A DNA stretch of 45,112 bases from Saccharopolyspora oryzae (GTDB lineage Bacteria; Actinomycetota; Actinomycetes; Mycobacteriales; Pseudonocardiaceae), in assembly GCF_027853915.1 (NCBI RefSeq), contig NZ_JAQGLA010000065.1:1-45112 (forward strand), given 5' to 3'. Under the pieces are notes generated by a model. That model ran no database searches. It saw only the letters and a program-made list of their open reading frames with translations, and was not told the origin of the DNA. The position numbers and the translations under genes were made by a program. Positions 1 through 8,508 of the stretch are shown here, piece by piece (position 1 is the first letter of the stretch; the number at the start of each line of letters is the position of its first letter).

Positions 1-299
1 CCCTCGATCCGACGCCGATGGGCTGGAAGGAACGCGACTGGTACCTGCCCGCGGATTCCCGGCCCCTGTTCGACCGGAACGGCAACATCGGGCCGACGGT
101 CTGGTGGGGTGGTGAGGTCGTCGGAGGCTGGGCGGTGCGGCCGGACGGGAACATCGCCACCAGGTTGCTGGTCGACCGCGGGGAAGCGGCGGTCCGCGCC
201 GTGCGGGACGCCGCGGACGAGCTGCAGTCCCGGTTGGACGGCACGCCAGTGGTCCCGTCCTTCCCGACACCGCTGGAGAAGGAACTCCGCACGGCGTGA
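1..299 (+). CDS. Winged-helix DNA-binding domain protein (AlkZ/YcaQ-like), C-terminal end
   Basis: Only the last ~98 codons are inside the window; the reading frame is open from base 3 and stops with TGA at 297-299. The visible part has the features of the C-terminus of HTH_42/AlkZ-like proteins: LDPTPMGWKERDWYL, then LFDRNGNIGPTVWW, a GGWAVRPDG strand and a closing FPTPLEKEL. Members of this family are related to DNA glycosylases acting on bulky or crosslinked bases, but many actinobacterial copies are uncharacterised. Catalytic residues lie upstream of the window, so activity cannot be judged. Confidence 0.75.
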   Translation, partial: LDPTPMGWKERDWYLPADSRPLFDRNGNIGPTVWWGGEVVGGWAVRPDGNIATRLLVDRGEAAVRAVRDAADELQSRLDGTPVVPSFPTPLEKELRTA

Positions 300-345
300 T
301 CCGGCACAGCGCGTGAGCGGTTTTCCCGGTCTGGGCCGGGATGTT

Positions 346-447
346 CGATCACGGCCGCGTTCGTGATCGCCGGGGTTCTCACGGCATGGGAATCGGACTG
401 TCCTCCCTCGTTCCGGACTCCTAGAGTCCTGCCCCTCGAACAGGGCA
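346..447. promoter_or_regulatory. Cluster of inverted repeats upstream of the symporter gene
   Basis: Four dyads follow one another in the gap before the symporter: CGATCACG (346-353) with CGTGATCG (362-369); GGACtGTCC (395-403); GGACTC-cta-GAGTCC (415-429); and TGCCC (430-434) with GGGCA (443-447). The first could end the upstream transcript. The others lie 40-90 bases before the symporter start, where an operator or leader structure would be expected. No T-run follows any of them. The role is inferred from position only. Confidence 0.4.
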
Positions 448-486
448 CTTGACGATTGCCGTATCGGCGGGAAGTCGAGGATCGAG

Positions 487-1968
487 ATGTCCGGTGCGTG
501 GTTGGTCGGCAGTCTGGCGGTCTACTTCGCGGTGCTGCTGGCCGTGGCGATGTACAAGCGGAGGACCGCGACCGAGGAGGACTACTTCCTGGCCAGCCGG
601 GCGATGCCGTCGTGGTCGCTCGGGCTGGCGTTCATCGCGACCTGGTACGGCGCCAATTCCGCGCTGATCTCGGTGGACAAGGCCTTCCAGTCCGGACTGG
701 TGTCGTGGTGGGTCCTAGGTGGACCGACGGTGCTCGCCGTGATCGCACTGGTCGCACTGGCGCCCGCGATCCGGCGGGTCGGCTCGGTGTCGCAGAACGG
801 CATCATGGCTTCGCGCTACAACGCCACCGCCGGAAATCTGCTCTCGGTGGTGCTGACGATCTACTTGATCGTCTGGGGCGCATCGCAGATGGTCGCGATC
901 GGCGGGTTCTTCGCGTCGTTCTTCGGCATCGGCTACGCGACGGCGGTCGTCCTCGGCACCGCGGTGTCGCTGCTGTACTCGATCACGGGCGGGTTCCGGG
1001 CGGTCGTGCTGACCGAGACCATCCAGTTCGTGCTGCTGCTGGCCGGACTCGTCGTGACGGTCGTCGTCGCGGTCGTGCTCGCGGGCGGTCCGCACAACAT
1101 CGGTCAAGCCGTCGAAGCCACTCGCGGACCCGGGTACCTCAACCTCTTCAGCGGCATCGGCGACAACTTGACCTACATCATCTCCTTCGGGCTCGCCTTC
1201 ACGATCGACGGTGCCGCCTGGCAGCGCATCCAGGCCGCGCGCAACCCCCGGGGCGCACGACTGGCCGCTGTGACGGCCATGGGCGGGTTCATCCCGCTCT
1301 ACTTCCTGGTCGTCTTCACCGGCGTCGCATCGGTCGCGGTCTTCGCGCAGCTGCCGTCGGGAGGCATCGTGTCCGCGCTGGTGCGCGACCACATGTCCCC
1401 GCTGCTCGGGAGCATCGTCTTCGTCGGGATCGCGGCCGCGATCATGTCGACGATCTGCACCACGTTCAACCTCAGTTCGCTCTACATGGCCGAACTCTTC
1501 GTGAAGTACGTGCGCCCTGCCGCGTCCGAGCGGTCGAAGGTGCGCTACGGGCGGATCGGCACCGCACTCGCGGCGGTCGCGGGATTCCTGGTGGCGGTGC
1601 GGCTGCCCAGCGCGCTGAACCTGCTGTCGTTGGCTTCGGAGGTGCTGGCGGCAGGGCTGTTCGTGCCGCTGATCCTCGGCTTCTTCTGGCGCCGGGGGAC
1701 CAGCACCGGTGCGGTGGCCGCGATCGTGGCCGGTGGCGGTTTCATCCTGTACGGATTCGTGATCGAACTCGGCGTTCCGCTCCCCGCGTTCTGGGAAGGT
1801 GACGCGACCCGGATCCTGATCGGCATGGGACTGAGCCTCGTGGCGTACGTGGCCGCCAGCCTGCTGAGCGAACCGGACAACGCCAAGGCGGAGGCGTTCA
1901 TGGCGCGCGCGGCGGGCCGGCTGGAGCCCGGCGTGGAGCCGGCTCAGCGGGACGCCGCGGGGAGCTGA
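487..1968 (+). CDS. Sodium:solute symporter family (SSS) transporter
   Basis: A 493-residue polytopic membrane protein with about 13 hydrophobic segments, the usual size of the SSS (SLC5-like) family. It begins with a short periplasmic end and a first helix, followed by the cytoplasmic motif RRTATEEDYFLASR typical of the family, and contains GGFRAVVLTETIQFVLLL, the conserved stretch near the sodium site. It should drive uptake of a small organic solute with Na+. The start ATG at 487 follows GAGG at 477-480. The next gene, 98 bases on and on the same strand, is a sarcosine oxidase-like flavoenzyme, so an N-methylated amino acid or similar amine is a reasonable substrate guess. The sequence itself does not identify the solute. 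Confidence 0.85.
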   Translation: MSGAWLVGSLAVYFAVLLAVAMYKRRTATEEDYFLASRAMPSWSLGLAFIATWYGANSALISVDKAFQSGLVSWWVLGGPTVLAVIALVALAPAIRRVGSVSQNGIMASRYNATAGNLLSVVLTIYLIVWGASQMVAIGGFFASFFGIGYATAVVLGTAVSLLYSITGGFRAVVLTETIQFVLLLAGLVVTVVVAVVLAGGPHNIGQAVEATRGPGYLNLFSGIGDNLTYIISFGLAFTIDGAAWQRIQAARNPRGARLAAVTAMGGFIPLYFLVVFTGVASVAVFAQLPSGGIVSALVRDHMSPLLGSIVFVGIAAAIMSTICTTFNLSSLYMAELFVKYVRPAASERSKVRYGRIGTALAAVAGFLVAVRLPSALNLLSLASEVLAAGLFVPLILGFFWRRGTSTGAVAAIVAGGGFILYGFVIELGVPLPAFWEGDATRILIGMGLSLVAYVAASLLSEPDNAKAEAFMARAAGRLEPGVEPAQRDAAGS

Positions 1969-2066
1969 ACGCACCAGTCGGCGACGAGGACGCGTTGGAC
2001 AGATCTGGACCAGGCGGGTTCTGATGGGTCTCGTCCACCCCGATTCGACGATCTTCCGGAGCCGCA

Positions 2067-3209
2067 GTGCCTTCGCTCACATCGCAGTACGCCGTCATCG
2101 GTGCCGGTCTGGCAGGTTCTGCCACCGCGTGGCAGCTGGCCGCCCGGGGCCACGAGGTGACCCTGCTCGAGCAGACGACTCCAGCCCACCGCGGCGGCAG
2201 CTCGCACGGATCCGCGCGCATCCTCCGCTACGCCTACGCCGAGCGCCTCTACGCCCGGTTGATGGTGCGGGCGAAACCGCTGTGGGACGAGCTCGAACGA
2301 AGTGCGGGCCGCACCCTCGTCACGCCGACCGGCGCCGTCGACTTCGGCGCGCGACGCCAGCCCGAAACCCTGGCGCAGGTGCTCGGAGACCTCGGCGTCG
2401 ACCACGAGCTGCTGAGCGTCCAGCAGGCCACCGAGCGGTGGCCGGAGTTCCGCTTCGACACCCCGGTCCTGTGGCACCCGGGCGCCGGGGTGATCCACGC
2501 CCAGGCAGCGGTGGAGGCGATGGTCGAACTGGCGGTCGCGCACGGCGCGCACCTGGAGACGGGCTGGCAGCTGGCGTCGGCTGCGCGGGAAGGCGCCGGC
2601 TACCGGCTGGTGTCGAGCCGCGGTGATGTCGTGGAAGCAGAACGAGTCGTGGTGTGCGCCGGTGGCTGGCTACCCGATCTGCTGGCGGATCTGGCGCTCC
2701 CGCGCGGATTCCTGTCCCGGATGCCGGAGCTGGTGGTCCGGCAGGAGCAGGCGTACCACTTCCCGTACCGGGACGGATCCGGCAGTTCGTGGCCGACCTT
2801 CATCTCCATGACCGACCGGATCGTGGTCTACGGTCTGCCGGGTGGCGAGGACGCCGGTTTCCGCGGGCAGAAGGTCGCCGAGTTCAACGGCGGCAAACCG
2901 CTGCCGTCGGCCGCGCACCAGGACCAGCTCGTCGACCCGGACAACCGCCGCCGGGTCACCTCCTACGTGCAGGAGCACCTCCCCGGCCTGGAGCCGGAGC
3001 CCTACGCCGAGACCACGTGCCTGTTCACCAACACCCCCGACGAGAACTTCGTCCTCGACCGAGCCGACGGGATCACCGTGGTGTCGCCCTGCTCCGGCCA
3101 CGGGGCGAAGTTCGCGCCGCTGATCGGTGCCATGGCCGCCGACGTGGCCAGCGCAGCGGACACCTCGGACGTGCCGGCGGAGTTCCGCGTGGCGGCCGAG
3201 CCCAGCTGA
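2067..3209 (+). CDS. Monomeric sarcosine oxidase / N-methyltryptophan oxidase-like FAD oxidoreductase
   Basis: A 380-residue protein of the size of monomeric sarcosine oxidase (MSOX, ~390). The N-terminal Rossmann motif GAGLAGSATAW (12-22) binds FAD. The active-site segment SSHGSARILRYAY (45-57) holds the His and two Arg conserved in the family. Cys318 in TTCLFTNTPDENF matches the cysteine that binds FAD covalently in MSOX. CSGHGAKFAPLIG near the C-terminus is the family's closing motif. It would oxidise an N-methyl or secondary amino acid with O2, giving H2O2. The start is GTG at 2067 with GGAG at 2058-2061. It is probably co-expressed with the upstream symporter. The substrate cannot be told from sequence. 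Confidence 0.85.
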   Translation: MPSLTSQYAVIGAGLAGSATAWQLAARGHEVTLLEQTTPAHRGGSSHGSARILRYAYAERLYARLMVRAKPLWDELERSAGRTLVTPTGAVDFGARRQPETLAQVLGDLGVDHELLSVQQATERWPEFRFDTPVLWHPGAGVIHAQAAVEAMVELAVAHGAHLETGWQLASAAREGAGYRLVSSRGDVVEAERVVVCAGGWLPDLLADLALPRGFLSRMPELVVRQEQAYHFPYRDGSGSSWPTFISMTDRIVVYGLPGGEDAGFRGQKVAEFNGGKPLPSAAHQDQLVDPDNRRRVTSYVQEHLPGLEPEPYAETTCLFTNTPDENFVLDRADGITVVSPCSGHGAKFAPLIGAMAADVASAADTSDVPAEFRVAAEPS

Positions 3210-3253
3210 GCTCGGTCCCTTGGTGACCTTCGTGCGGTGGGCGCATCCGATGG

Positions 3254-3724
3254 TCATTCGGGGGACCGGGGAATGCGCGCGAGCTCCTCCTGGATCTTTT
3301 CGCGCACGAGGTCGAGAAGAGCACCACCGGCGGGGGCCGAGTACGACATCGTCGGATCCGGGTAGATGACGACGTCCACTCGTTCTGCGGCCGAGGAGAT
3401 CACGGACAGCCCGGACGACCTGCGCGCAACGTTGATCTTCACCGTGGTTGGCGCAACCCTGGCCCCAGGGCTGGGAAACGCTTGCTTCCGCACCGGTTCG
3501 CCGAGGCCGACTTTCCACAGCGAGACCGCGTTGTGGTCAACGCTGAGGATGAATCCGGCCGAGCTCAGCATGCCCAGCGTTGGACGGCACAGGAACGCGA
3601 GGCCGTTCTGACGCAGCACTGCTAAGGACCTGCGCTGGTTGCGGACCACGAGCCGCCCGTAAATCACCAGCGCGAGCAACAGCAGAAGCGCCAGTGCCAC
3701 GACCAGGAGCAGGAATATGTGCAT
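3254..3724 (-). CDS. Hypothetical single-pass membrane protein
   Basis: A 156-residue protein. I chose the ATG at 3724 because the protein then opens directly with a strong membrane helix (MHIFLLLVVALALLLLLALV). An in-frame extension upstream to 3895 is Cys/Pro/Arg-rich and does not look coding. The helix is followed by a basic segment (RLVVRNQRRS), so the rest probably faces the cytoplasm. The soluble part of ~125 residues is mainly beta-type and ends in a likely amphipathic helix (LVREKIQEELARI). I do not recognise the family. It is convergent with the sarcosine oxidase-like gene and points away from the PucR regulator. Confidence 0.6.
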   Translation of the reverse strand: MHIFLLLVVALALLLLLALVIYGRLVVRNQRRSLAVLRQNGLAFLCRPTLGMLSSAGFILSVDHNAVSLWKVGLGEPVRKQAFPSPGARVAPTTVKINVARRSSGLSVISSAAERVDVVIYPDPTMSYSAPAGGALLDLVREKIQEELARIPRSPE

Positions 3725-3994
3725 CGACCGACTGTAACCTGGGACCTGGCCGACTACTGCCAAGATCGGCCGGAGCCTGCTTGGGTGGATTTCGACAGCG
3801 GGGCAAGGGCATTGGCAGCTTTGTGGTACCAGCATCGCCGCTCTCGCGTCTCGCGGAACATCTCGTGCGAGGACGTCTTCCCGATCAGCGGGCACTGCCG
3901 GTTGAGCAGGGTGTGGTTTCTGCGGAGAATCGGTGCTTCCGCGCCGTTCTCAGCAACGTCATGCCGGACGGTGGCTCGGTGTTTGGAGGTTCTG

Positions 3995-5155
3995 GTGCTC
4001 GACGTGCCAACTGGCGATGAGCAGTTGCGGATATCCGAGCTGGCTTCCGACGCGTTGTCGATGTTCCGGGGCATCGCCTTCTTCGACGGGCTCAGCGAGT
4101 CCGCCGCCAACGCCGACGCGCTCGTGCGGTCTGCGGCGCTGCTCGCGGAGTGCCCCGTCGGTGCGCAGTGGGCATCGGGCACGGTGATCCGGTACGGGGC
4201 GCTGGGCGACCTGCTCGACGACGGATGCCCCGCGACGTCGACCACCTCGGAACCGGCTGTGTGGGTCGAACGCGGTGGCACTGCTGAACATCCGCTCGAC
4301 TCGCTCCTCCTCGACCGGCTCCAGCACGCTTTGCGGGTTGCCGTGCCGCGGTCTGCGACCGGTCCGCGGTTGGGGCATCCGGGATTGCTGGAAGTGGTGC
4401 TCTCGGACAAGGAACGGCGTGAGGACCGAGTTCGGGCGGTTGGCCTGCTCGGACTCGACTCCTCCAGGAAAGTGCGCGCACTCGCGCTGTCCACGACGTC
4501 GAGCAAGGACGCGGTGGAACTGGTCGCGCGCATCTGTCCGGGGCGCCTCGTGCACTCGGTCGCGGTCGGGAACTTGACGGCGGTGCTCCTGCAGGACGAC
4601 AGCGACGACCGCCGACTCGCAGAAGACTTGCACAGCGCGATCGTCGCCGAGCATCCGATGGCGCACACCGGTGCGGACGGCGCGCGCGGCCCGTGGGTGG
4701 GGATCGGCGACCGCATGAGCGTGTACGCCGCGCCCGCGTCGTGGAAGCAGGCACGTCGAGCGCTGCGCTTCGCCTCGTCCACCGGATACGGGCGGCGGGC
4801 CGTGTCGTACGGGCGGCTGGGATCGCTGGAACTGCTCGCAGAGCTGCCGCTGAAACGCCTGCTCAACGACCCGGATGCGGCGCGCATCAACGCGATCGCA
4901 ACGTCCCCGGCCGGCGAGCAGGAGGTGGCCACCTTGGAGGCCTACTGCGTGTTCGGGTCGCTCCGGCGCACCGCGGAGGAAATGCACGTGCACCACAGCA
5001 CCGTCGCTGCCCGGCTCGCCCACCTCGAAGCGGAGATGGGCTGGGACCTGGCGGATCCGATGGACCGGTTCAAGGCGACGCTGGTGCTCATGGTCCGCAG
5101 GGTGACGCTGTCGTCGACGGAACTGGCCGCCTCGGAGGTGTTCGGCGAGACGTAG
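3995..5155 (+). CDS. PucR-type helix-turn-helix transcriptional regulator
   Basis: A regulator of 386 residues. The start is GTG at 3995, preceded by GGAGGT at 3985-3990. The frame is open further upstream to 3719, but that part is Arg/Ser/Trp-rich noise and antisense to the neighbouring gene's start. The last ~75 residues carry the PucR C-terminal HTH: ATLEAYCVFGSLRRTAEEM, then HHSTVAARLAHLEAEMGWD. The middle (~150-300) resembles the nucleotide cyclase-like (GGDEF-related) region of the family, with GIGDRMSVYAAPASW. Such proteins usually activate nearby catabolic genes. No obvious target adjoins it, and the TnpB element begins within about 50 bases of its stop, so a former partner may have been displaced. 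Confidence 0.8.
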   Translation: MLDVPTGDEQLRISELASDALSMFRGIAFFDGLSESAANADALVRSAALLAECPVGAQWASGTVIRYGALGDLLDDGCPATSTTSEPAVWVERGGTAEHPLDSLLLDRLQHALRVAVPRSATGPRLGHPGLLEVVLSDKERREDRVRAVGLLGLDSSRKVRALALSTTSSKDAVELVARICPGRLVHSVAVGNLTAVLLQDDSDDRRLAEDLHSAIVAEHPMAHTGADGARGPWVGIGDRMSVYAAPASWKQARRALRFASSTGYGRRAVSYGRLGSLELLAELPLKRLLNDPDAARINAIATSPAGEQEVATLEAYCVFGSLRRTAEEMHVHHSTVAARLAHLEAEMGWDLADPMDRFKATLVLMVRRVTLSSTELAASEVFGET

Positions 5156-5159
5156 GGTT

Positions 5160-6680
5160 CCTGAAGCAGATCTACCGTTCGGAAAGCGTGTGAAAACGTT
5201 TACCGAGCCAGCGCGTTGCCGTGCTGACGTTGGCCCGCACCAGAAGGTCCGGGTCTTCCCGTGGCAATACCCGCAGCGTCCCATGGGGCCGTCTTAGGTG
5301 GGTTTCCATCGGGCTCGTTTAGCCTCGCCCCGCAACTCGGGGAGGAGGCCTCGCGCTCAACAAGGGCAGCGAGGTTGCGTGCGGCGTTGAGATCTCGGTC
5401 CAGGACCAGGCCGCACGCGTGGCAGTGGTAGGTGCGTTCGGACAGGCGCAGTTTGGCTTTCACCACACCACAACCCGAACACGTCTTAGAACTCGGAAAC
5501 CAGCGGTCAGCGGTGTGCACCTTCACGCCGGACCAGGCGGCTTTGTACTCGACCTGACGACGCAACTCGGCCATGCCGATCCCCGCCACATGGCGCGCCA
5601 GCCGCCGGTTTCGCATCATCCCGGCGACGTTGAGGTCCTCGATCACGATCGCCCCGTGTTCTCTCACCAGGCGGGTGGAGAGCTTGTGCAACCCGTCGCG
5701 GCGGGCGTTGGCGATCCGGGTGTGCAGACGCGTGATCCGAGCCTGGGTCTTGCGCCACCGCGATGACGGCTTCTGTTTGGTTCGTTTGTCCGGACCGATT
5801 CGACGCGCGGCTTGGCGTTGCAGCCGGCGGAGCTCACGCTGCGCAGCTTCCAGGTGTTTGGGGTTCGCGATCACCTCACCGGTGGACAACACCGCAAGAG
5901 ATTTCACTCCAAGGTCCACGCCGACACTCGAGTCCGGGCGCGCGGATGGAGGGGCCGCGCGCTGGATCTCCACCGAAAACGACACGAACCACCGACCGGA
6001 TCGGAAAGAGACGGTCGCTGACCGGATCCGGGCGGTGCCACGATCCACATGCCGCGCCAGCTTCCGGGTGGATTCGAGAGTGCGCACCGTGCCGATGCGG
6101 GGCAGTTTCACATGCCGACGGTCACGGTCGACAAGGCCGAAGCTGCCGGTGGTGAACCGGCACGACAACACACTGCGCTTGCCCTTGAAACGTGGGAACC
6201 CCAGCGGGCGGCCTTTTCTCTTGTTGTTCCTCGAGGCATCCCAGTTGGCCAGTGCGGTCGCCAGATTCGCCAACCCTGAGGCGTAGGCTTCCTTGGAGTT
6301 TTCCGGCCACCATGGCGCAATCTCTGCCTTCACGGTGTTCCAGTCTTTCCGCAGCGAATAAGCAGACCAGTTCACCAACGGAGTCAGCTTCTCGGACGGG
6401 ATACCGTAGGACTTCTCCACCCGACGCTGGTCCAGATTGGCCCTGATCCGGTTCAGGCCCCAGTTGTAGGCGAAACGCTGCGCACCGCAATGCGATCGCA
6501 ACGCTGCTTCCTGGGAAGGGTTGGGGCCCAGCGCGAACCGATACGCCTGAATCGTGACTGTCACCGGAACACCCCGAGCTCGGCCGCGCGCACCATGCCG
6601 TCGTCGACCTCTCCGGGGTTGAACATCACACACAAAACCTAACAGAAACACACTGATTCACACAAAATCGCAAACAGTCA
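5160..6680 (-). mobile_element. IS200/IS605-type element carrying tnpB only (ends approximate)
   Basis: A stand-alone tnpB with no tnpA transposase on either side. The flanks between the PucR stop (5155) and the permease remnant (about 6830) are AT-richer than the rest (for example 6626-6678), as expected of IS ends. Downstream of the tnpB stop there is a small palindrome AAACGTTT (minus strand TAAACGTTTTCACACG). I could not fix the exact left and right ends or the target motif by eye; the coordinates are the outer limits between recognisable neighbours. Confidence 0.5.
5200..6564 (-). CDS. tnpB: TnpB, RNA-guided endonuclease of the IS200/IS605 family
   Basis: A protein of 454 residues from GTG at 6564. 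The frame continues upstream to 6651, but that part is Arg-rich and not conserved, while VTIQAYRFALGPNPSQEAAL is the usual N-terminus. All catalytic parts are intact: RuvC-I Asp in VGVDLGVKSLAVLS (~217), RuvC-II Glu in IVIEDLNVAGM (~309), zinc finger CSGCG...CHACG (Cys 362, 365, 381, 384), and RuvC-III DRDLNAARN (~389-397). TnpB cuts DNA under guidance of an RNA made from the 3' end of its own gene and the element's right end. The ~50 residues after RuvC-III are low-complexity and probably encode that RNA. No TnpA partner is present. Confidence 0.9.
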   Translation of the reverse strand: MTVTIQAYRFALGPNPSQEAALRSHCGAQRFAYNWGLNRIRANLDQRRVEKSYGIPSEKLTPLVNWSAYSLRKDWNTVKAEIAPWWPENSKEAYASGLANLATALANWDASRNNKRKGRPLGFPRFKGKRSVLSCRFTTGSFGLVDRDRRHVKLPRIGTVRTLESTRKLARHVDRGTARIRSATVSFRSGRWFVSFSVEIQRAAPPSARPDSSVGVDLGVKSLAVLSTGEVIANPKHLEAAQRELRRLQRQAARRIGPDKRTKQKPSSRWRKTQARITRLHTRIANARRDGLHKLSTRLVREHGAIVIEDLNVAGMMRNRRLARHVAGIGMAELRRQVEYKAAWSGVKVHTADRWFPSSKTCSGCGVVKAKLRLSERTYHCHACGLVLDRDLNAARNLAALVEREASSPSCGARLNEPDGNPPKTAPWDAAGIATGRPGPSGAGQRQHGNALAR

Positions 6681-6774
6681 ACAGTCCCGGTTCGTACGCG
6701 GCGCAGAGCGGGATCCCGGTCGATGACGAGCCGGCCGACTACCTCGTCGTCCACCGCCAGCTGATCCTCTGGCC

Positions 6775-7227
6775 TTGGACGAGAACGGCCTCGTCCAAGG
6801 CGAGGACTCGTACAACGGCGGAGTGGCCAGCGTGACCAAGCTGTCCTTCGACGAGCTGCCCCAGGAGTACATCGACCTCGTGCACTCCTCCAGCGATCTC
6901 GCGGGCCTGTCGATCATCGTGCACTTCCGCCGAGCCCGAGACCGGCGGTGGTGGAGCACCTTCGCCGCGCCAGGGATCGGCCTGCTCGGGATGCTGTCGA
7001 TCGTCGTCCTGGCGATCACCAACTTCGACATCGTCGCCGGCTCCGACGCAGTGGCGGTGCGGCTCCTGCCGCTCCTGCTCGTTCTCGCGCTCATCGGAGG
7101 CATCGCCTACAGCGCGTACCTCAAGCGCACCAAGCCGACCGCGTACGACGCACTCGCCACGGACCTCGAGAAGTTCAACGCGCACGCGGATCAGTCCGGC
7201 CCGATCCCCGAAGGGGACCGGCGCTGA
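6775..7227 (+). pseudogene. Remnant of an APC-family amino-acid permease (C-terminal part)
   Basis: The last ~110 codons match the C-terminus of APC permeases: the loop HFRRARDRRWWSTFAAP, a helix (GIGLLGMLSIVVLAITNFDI), a second helix (VRLLPLLLVLALIGGIAY), and the usual tail YLKRTKPTAYDALATDLEKF. The ten preceding helices of a normal ~480-residue permease are absent. The ~50 residues before (from 6775) do not resemble a permease, so the junction near 6890 looks like a deletion or rearrangement. It lies immediately beside the TnpB element. A two-helix protein could still be made, but a working transporter is unlikely. The alternative is a small membrane protein of unknown function. Confidence 0.55.
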
Positions 7228-7352
7228 CGAGGGCTGTCCTCGACCGCTTCGGCGGGATCGCGGCGTGCTCGTGCTCGTGGCCGATGTTGAATCTGCTGTA
7301 CCGTTGCGCTCAAATTCGGCAGCAGTTCCAGTGATGATCAGGTGGTGCTTCG

Positions 7353-8312
7353 GTGAGCGGGCAACCGGACGTGACCCTGACGCAACTGCGCTACTTCGTC
7401 GAGGCCGCGTCCGCGCTGAGCATGACCAAGGCGGCAGAGGAGCTGCGGGTCGCCCAGTCGGCCGTCTCGGCGGCGGTCGCCCAGCTGGAACGGCAGGTCG
7501 GCACTCCGCTGTTCATCCGCCAGCACGCGCGGGGTCTTGTCCTGACCGCGGCGGGCGAGGAGTTCCTGCGGGATGTGCGGGGGCTGCTCGCGCATCTCGG
7601 CGAGGTCCTGGACGCGGCGCGAGGCCGAGGTGACGACGTGCGCGGGCGCATCCGGCTGGCGTGCATGGTCACCCTCGTCCCGTTCGTGATGCCCGAGCTG
7701 CTCGCGGAGCTGAGCGCGGCACACCCCGGGCTCGAGGTCGAGGTCCTCGAACTCGAAGCCGGCGCGGTGAGCGCCGCGCTGCGCAGCGGCACCGTCGAGG
7801 TGGCCGTGACCTACGACCTGGGGCTCGGGCAGGGGGTGGCGCGCGAGGCCATCGCCGAGGCGCCGCCGTACGTGGTCCTGCCGCCCGACCACCGGCTCGC
7901 CGAGCTCTCGCAGGTCCGGCTGCGCGACCTGGCCGACGAGCCGATGGTGCTGCTCGACCTCCCGCACAGCCGCGAGTACTTCCGCGAGTTGCTGTCCGCG
8001 GCCGGTGCGACGCCCCGCATCGCGTACCGCTCGCACAGCGTCGAGGCCGTCCGCGGGATGGTCGCCCGGGGACTGGGTTTTTCGCTGCTGAACCAGCAGC
8101 CGGTGTTCGACGGCACCTACGGCGGTGGGCGCGTCGAGTCGCGCCCCATCGCCGATGACGCGCCGTCGCTGTCGGTGGTGGTGGCGTGGATGGAGTCGGT
8201 GCGGCGCACGGCCCGGGCCCGCGCGGTCACCGACAGCGCCCGCGTGGTCGTCGAACGGCTCGGGGTGGCGACCGGGCGGCTGGGCGAGAACGTCCGCACG
8301 CCGCGCTCCTGA
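7353..8312 (+). CDS. LysR-family transcriptional regulator
   Basis: A 319-residue LysR regulator. The N-terminal winged HTH is clear: LTQLRYFVEAASALSMTKAA, then LRVAQSAVSAAVAQLERQVG, and LFIRQHARGLVLTAAGEEFL. Residues ~95-300 form the periplasmic-binding-type effector domain. The start is GTG at 7353 with AGGTGG at 7340-7345. It lies just upstream of the MHS transporter and the monooxygenase operon on the same strand. Two inverted repeats with the LysR signature ATC-N9-GAT, at 8349-8369 and 9950-9974, stand in front of those genes and are the likely binding sites. The inducer would be the imported compound or an early product, which is inference. Confidence 0.9.
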   Translation: MSGQPDVTLTQLRYFVEAASALSMTKAAEELRVAQSAVSAAVAQLERQVGTPLFIRQHARGLVLTAAGEEFLRDVRGLLAHLGEVLDAARGRGDDVRGRIRLACMVTLVPFVMPELLAELSAAHPGLEVEVLELEAGAVSAALRSGTVEVAVTYDLGLGQGVAREAIAEAPPYVVLPPDHRLAELSQVRLRDLADEPMVLLDLPHSREYFRELLSAAGATPRIAYRSHSVEAVRGMVARGLGFSLLNQQPVFDGTYGGGRVESRPIADDAPSLSVVVAWMESVRRTARARAVTDSARVVVERLGVATGRLGENVRTPRS

Positions 8313-8348
8313 TCCGACGACCGGTGTCGACCCTCGCCGGTGCCATCC

Positions 8349-8369
8349 TGCATCGGAATTGCTGATGCA
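8349..8369. promoter_or_regulatory. Putative LysR box TGCATC-N9-GATGCA before the MHS transporter
   Basis: A perfect 6-base inverted repeat, TGCATC (8349-8354) and GATGCA (8364-8369), separated by 9 bases. It contains ATC-N9-GAT, that is T-N11-A, the classical LysR-type consensus. It lies 37 bases after the LysR stop and ~140 bases before the transporter start. The same element recurs at 9950-9974. Confidence 0.65.
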
Positions 8370-8508
8370 CTGGACCCGATATCTCTGTTTGAGTGATCAC
8401 CCGGGAATGCATAGCGTCGCCTCCCAACAGCGCTGACGTCGTGCGCGCTGTTCACGGCGGGGGCGCTGACGGTCCTGCCGCCGTCCCGCGACGACCGCAG
8501 GAGGCCCT

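Noticed and set aside
715..1974. Long leftward open frame (419 codons) opposite the sodium symporter
   Set aside because: It is exactly antisense to a clear SSS gene; the product is Arg/His/Asp-rich with no family features. High GC content produces such shadows.
3959..5284. Leftward open frame opposite the PucR-type regulator
   Set aside because: Antisense to a recognisable HTH regulator, low-complexity composition, no ribosome site.
6565..6651. N-terminal extension of TnpB by 29 residues
   Set aside because: Arg/Gly-rich, not part of the TnpB family start, and lies in the AT-rich element end; GTG 6564 fits the family N-terminus.
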